DNA of 34,949 bases from the NCBI GenBank assembly GCA_023515795.1, contig JALGPX010000059.1:26443-61391 (forward strand), read 5' to 3'. Every line of letters begins with the position of its first letter. The first letter of the stretch is position 1. This DNA comes from Amoeboaphelidium occidentale. Its lineage: Eukaryota; Aphelidiomycota; Aphelidea. Position numbers and translations under genes: made by a program. This document shows positions 33,087 to 34,949 of the stretch, in pieces. The notes below the pieces were generated by a model. It ran no database searches. It saw only the letters and a program-made list of their open reading frames with translations, and was not told the origin of the DNA.

Positions 33087-34028
33087 TCAATGCTCCATAT
33101 CGCTTACAACTGATGCTTGGACAAATTCATCAATCTTCAAACGCTTGCTTGCTGATCTCTTGAATGAATTACTTCTCTTCAGAAGCTTCTCATGAATTCT
33201 CAAACAGAAGTATAAGGCTATATCACAAGCTCTTAACCCATTGATCACATCATCGTGTTGTTGATTATTTACTGCTTCAGCGCCTGCGTTACCATTAGAC
33301 AATAGATTAAATTGAAACTTAAAATAACAACATAATCTGTTCAAATAGAATCTGATCTCTTCTCTGACTAGAATTATCAGCATGTCTTTTGAACACAGAG
33401 AAATTGTATTCGCAAACAATCTTGAAACAGCCAAGAACAATGCACAATTAGGTTCAGCATACTTTACCAACATAAAAACATCCTTGTAACAATTTTTTAA
33501 GATGATATCATGAATACCAACCCCATCAATTTCAATACACGGTCCCATATGTCCATCCAGAACCAGATTTGCCAAAGTATTTATGATTCTTTCCACTTTG
33601 TTTAGCGTGATACTTTCAGGAGCATCAGCATCAGCATTATTGAAACAAGCTTCTGTAGAGTAACTCAACACTCTAAACATTTCATACAAACCCAAAGAAC
33701 CACCACTAAAACACAATGCCTCTCTGTAGGCAGTATAATTTGACATTTCCGACAACACTTGCGCAGCCAATAATCCCAATGAAACACGCTCCTTTTCCGA
33801 CTGAACATTCCATTCATCAAAAGATAACAACCCTTCAACTTCAAATTCAGTATCACTAGACAACAATGAAACAAGAACACCACTACCACCCTCTTCAATG
33901 AAACAACGGAATTTTGTTTCAGACGTATCATTCCATTGGAAACCGTACTCCCAGTATATCTCGCGCAGCATTTTAGCTTTATCACGTGGGCTGATGAAGC
34001 CAGAGAGTAGCAGGTGGACTTGAGACAT
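33087..34028 (-). CDS. Unknown helical protein
   Basis: The 313-aa single-exon product is mostly predicted helix, with leucine-rich stretches (VERIINTLANLVLDGHMGPC, LAVSRLFANTISLCSKDMLI) that could form a small armadillo-like array. A basic KRSNSFKRSASKRLKIDEF near the end looks like a nuclear signal. No catalytic motif is visible and I do not recognise the family. It starts only 35 nt from the divergent REF-like gene and converges on the glycosyltransferase, 31 nt away. Confidence 0.6.
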   Translation of the reverse strand: MSQVHLLLSGFISPRDKAKMLREIYWEYGFQWNDTSETKFRCFIEEGGSGVLVSLLSSDTEFEVEGLLSFDEWNVQSEKERVSLGLLAAQVLSEMSNYTAYREALCFSGGSLGLYEMFRVLSYSTEACFNNADADAPESITLNKVERIINTLANLVLDGHMGPCIEIDGVGIHDIILKNCYKDVFMLVKYAEPNCALFLAVSRLFANTISLCSKDMLIILVREEIRFYLNRLCCYFKFQFNLLSNGNAGAEAVNNQQHDDVINGLRACDIALYFCLRIHEKLLKRSNSFKRSASKRLKIDEFVQASVVSDMEH

Positions 34029-34063
34029 TTACGGGAGCGCGCTCTACGGTTTTTGTTCCTGAA

Positions 34064-34742
34064 ATGCTTTCCGGTAACACCACACAAACAAACAGCAACC
34101 GAACCATCAGAATTGAACACGAACAGGGAAAAATAGCCAACTCAAAGCCTAAAAGCGTTTTCGATCGTCTGGGCAGCGGTGGCAGCCAGAGTGTTTTCGA
34201 TAGACTCTCCGGAACAGAACAACCACAACCACAGCAGCATAATCAACCCAAGGAACATATTCCCGTTTGCAAAATACAAAATGTGCACTNACACCACACA
34301 AACAAACAGCAACCGAACCATCAGAATTGAACACGAACAGGGACAAATAGCCAATTCAAAGCCTAAAAGTGTTTTCGATCGTCTGGGCAATGGTGGCAGC
34401 CAAAGTGTCTTCGATAGACTGTCCGGCACAGAACAACCACAACCACAGCAGCATAATCAACCCAAGGAACATATTCCCGTTTGCAAAATACAAAATGTGC
34501 ACTTTGAAGTGGAGGAACGGGAATTACTTAGAAGGCTTCCGAGTGGGTCAAATCTCAAAGTGCTTATGGAATACGATACTTCCGGAAGATCCACTGGAAC
34601 TGTTCACTTTACAGGTGGGGATAGATTTGAAGTGGAAGAGTTATTCTCAGTTTATGGCACAGTTGTCGATTGTTCCGGCGCAGAGGCTTCACAAGTGTTG
34701 CGGAGATATCGCAGAGAGCAACAGAGTGGAAGTTCCTGGTGA
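34064..34742 (+). CDS. REF/ALY-like RRM protein, split by an assembly duplication
   Basis: The gene starts at ATG 34064, but 34077-34289 and 34291-34503 are near-identical copies either side of an N. The copy length plus N (214 nt) shifts the frame, so the assembled CDS is broken. Read with one copy, the protein is about 154 aa. Two SVFDRLG/S motifs come first. Then a small RRM-like region has FEVEERELLRRLP, VLMEYDTSGRSTGTVHF and ELFSVYGTVVDC. The DxSGRSxGT segment is the signature of Yra1/ALYREF mRNA-export adaptors, and a basic tail ends the protein. The break is an assembly effect. A shorter RRM than usual makes the family call moderate. Confidence 0.55.
34077..34503. repeat. 213-nt direct repeat around a single N (allelic contig ends)
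   Basis: Copy 1 is 34077-34289 and copy 2 is 34291-34503, equal in length, with N at 34290. I count 9 substitutions and no indel (about 4 percent). Six are synonymous in the REF-like frame; the others give K to Q and S to N. This pattern of coding constraint indicates two functional alleles or homeologs abutted by scaffolding, and argues against sequencing error or a tandem duplication within a gene. Confidence 0.88.
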
Positions 34743-34949
34743 TCTCAGAGCGTGCAATAGAATAAACTGTATTTAAAATTAAATTAAGTAGCCGCATCGT
34801 AAAGCGAGATGGGCTTTGAAGCTTGTAGCGTTGAAACTTGTGCTTCGGTGGCGTGAATTTGTGACGATCATCACGTTATGATTGCGGATATTTAGCGCAG
34901 CATTGTAAAGCATTTCGATTATCTAATGCGACCAAGCAGTCAAATGAAG
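34743..34949. other. Intergenic tail of the window
   Basis: I see no ORF with recognisable content, tRNA-like fold or repeat in these 207 nt after the REF-like gene. It is presumably the 3' region of that gene and part of a neighbouring promoter. Confidence 0.4.

Noticed and set aside
34179-34300. A separate ORF overlapping the REF-like gene
   Set aside because: It is the alternate frame of copy 1 that joins copy 2 after the N; an assembly product.

Overview
The window is nuclear DNA from a compact fungal genome. The gene set shows this: prohibitin 2, Dbp4, Vps11 and Vps52, Ima1, Cms1, adenosine kinase, an Mcx1-type ClpX, a Tgl-type lipase, and proteins with Kex2-like KR sites. I placed 21 introns. 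Nineteen are only 33 to 44 nt long; most carry a YTRAY-like branch site close to the 3' AG. Intergenic gaps are often under 60 nt. CTG reads sensibly as leucine, so nothing points to an altered code. The lineage looks like an early-diverging yeast-like ascomycete or a small-genome basidiomycete yeast; the sequence alone does not settle which.

Layout. 0.1-3.8 kb: dihydrolipoamide dehydrogenase and the inner nuclear membrane protein Ima1. 3.9-10.1 kb: prohibitin 2 (minus), Dbp4 helicase (plus), Vps11 (minus). 10.5-17.1 kb: mitochondrial ClpX-like ATPase (plus), a PH-domain protein (minus), an NCS1 permease (plus) with a tiny upstream ORF, adenosine kinase (minus) and a small four-TM protein (plus). 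17.1-19.0 kb: two adjacent tyrosine-rich, single-pass membrane proteins with the same unusual architecture, neither of which I recognise. 19.1-25.5 kb: a probable ATRIP/Ddc2-like checkpoint protein, an unknown protein, a fold-type IV PLP enzyme and Vps52. 25.5-34.9 kb: a patatin/Tgl lipase, Cms1, a HEATR6-like HEAT protein, RNA 3'-terminal phosphate cyclase, a type II glycosyltransferase, an unknown helical protein and a REF/ALY-like RRM protein.

The genes are mostly unrelated housekeeping genes alternating in divergent and convergent pairs; there is no operon-like pathway cluster. Two functional themes recur: membrane traffic tethering (Vps11 of HOPS/CORVET, Vps52 of GARP) and ribosome biogenesis (Dbp4 and Cms1, both linked to the small-subunit processome).

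Two single N bases, at 1901 and 34290, each sit between near-identical direct repeats (181/184 nt and 213/213 nt). They look like overlapping or allelic contig ends joined without merging. The second breaks the last gene artificially, and its 9 differences in 213 nt suggest a heterozygous genome. I saw no tRNA, rRNA, CRISPR, transposon or virus-derived element.
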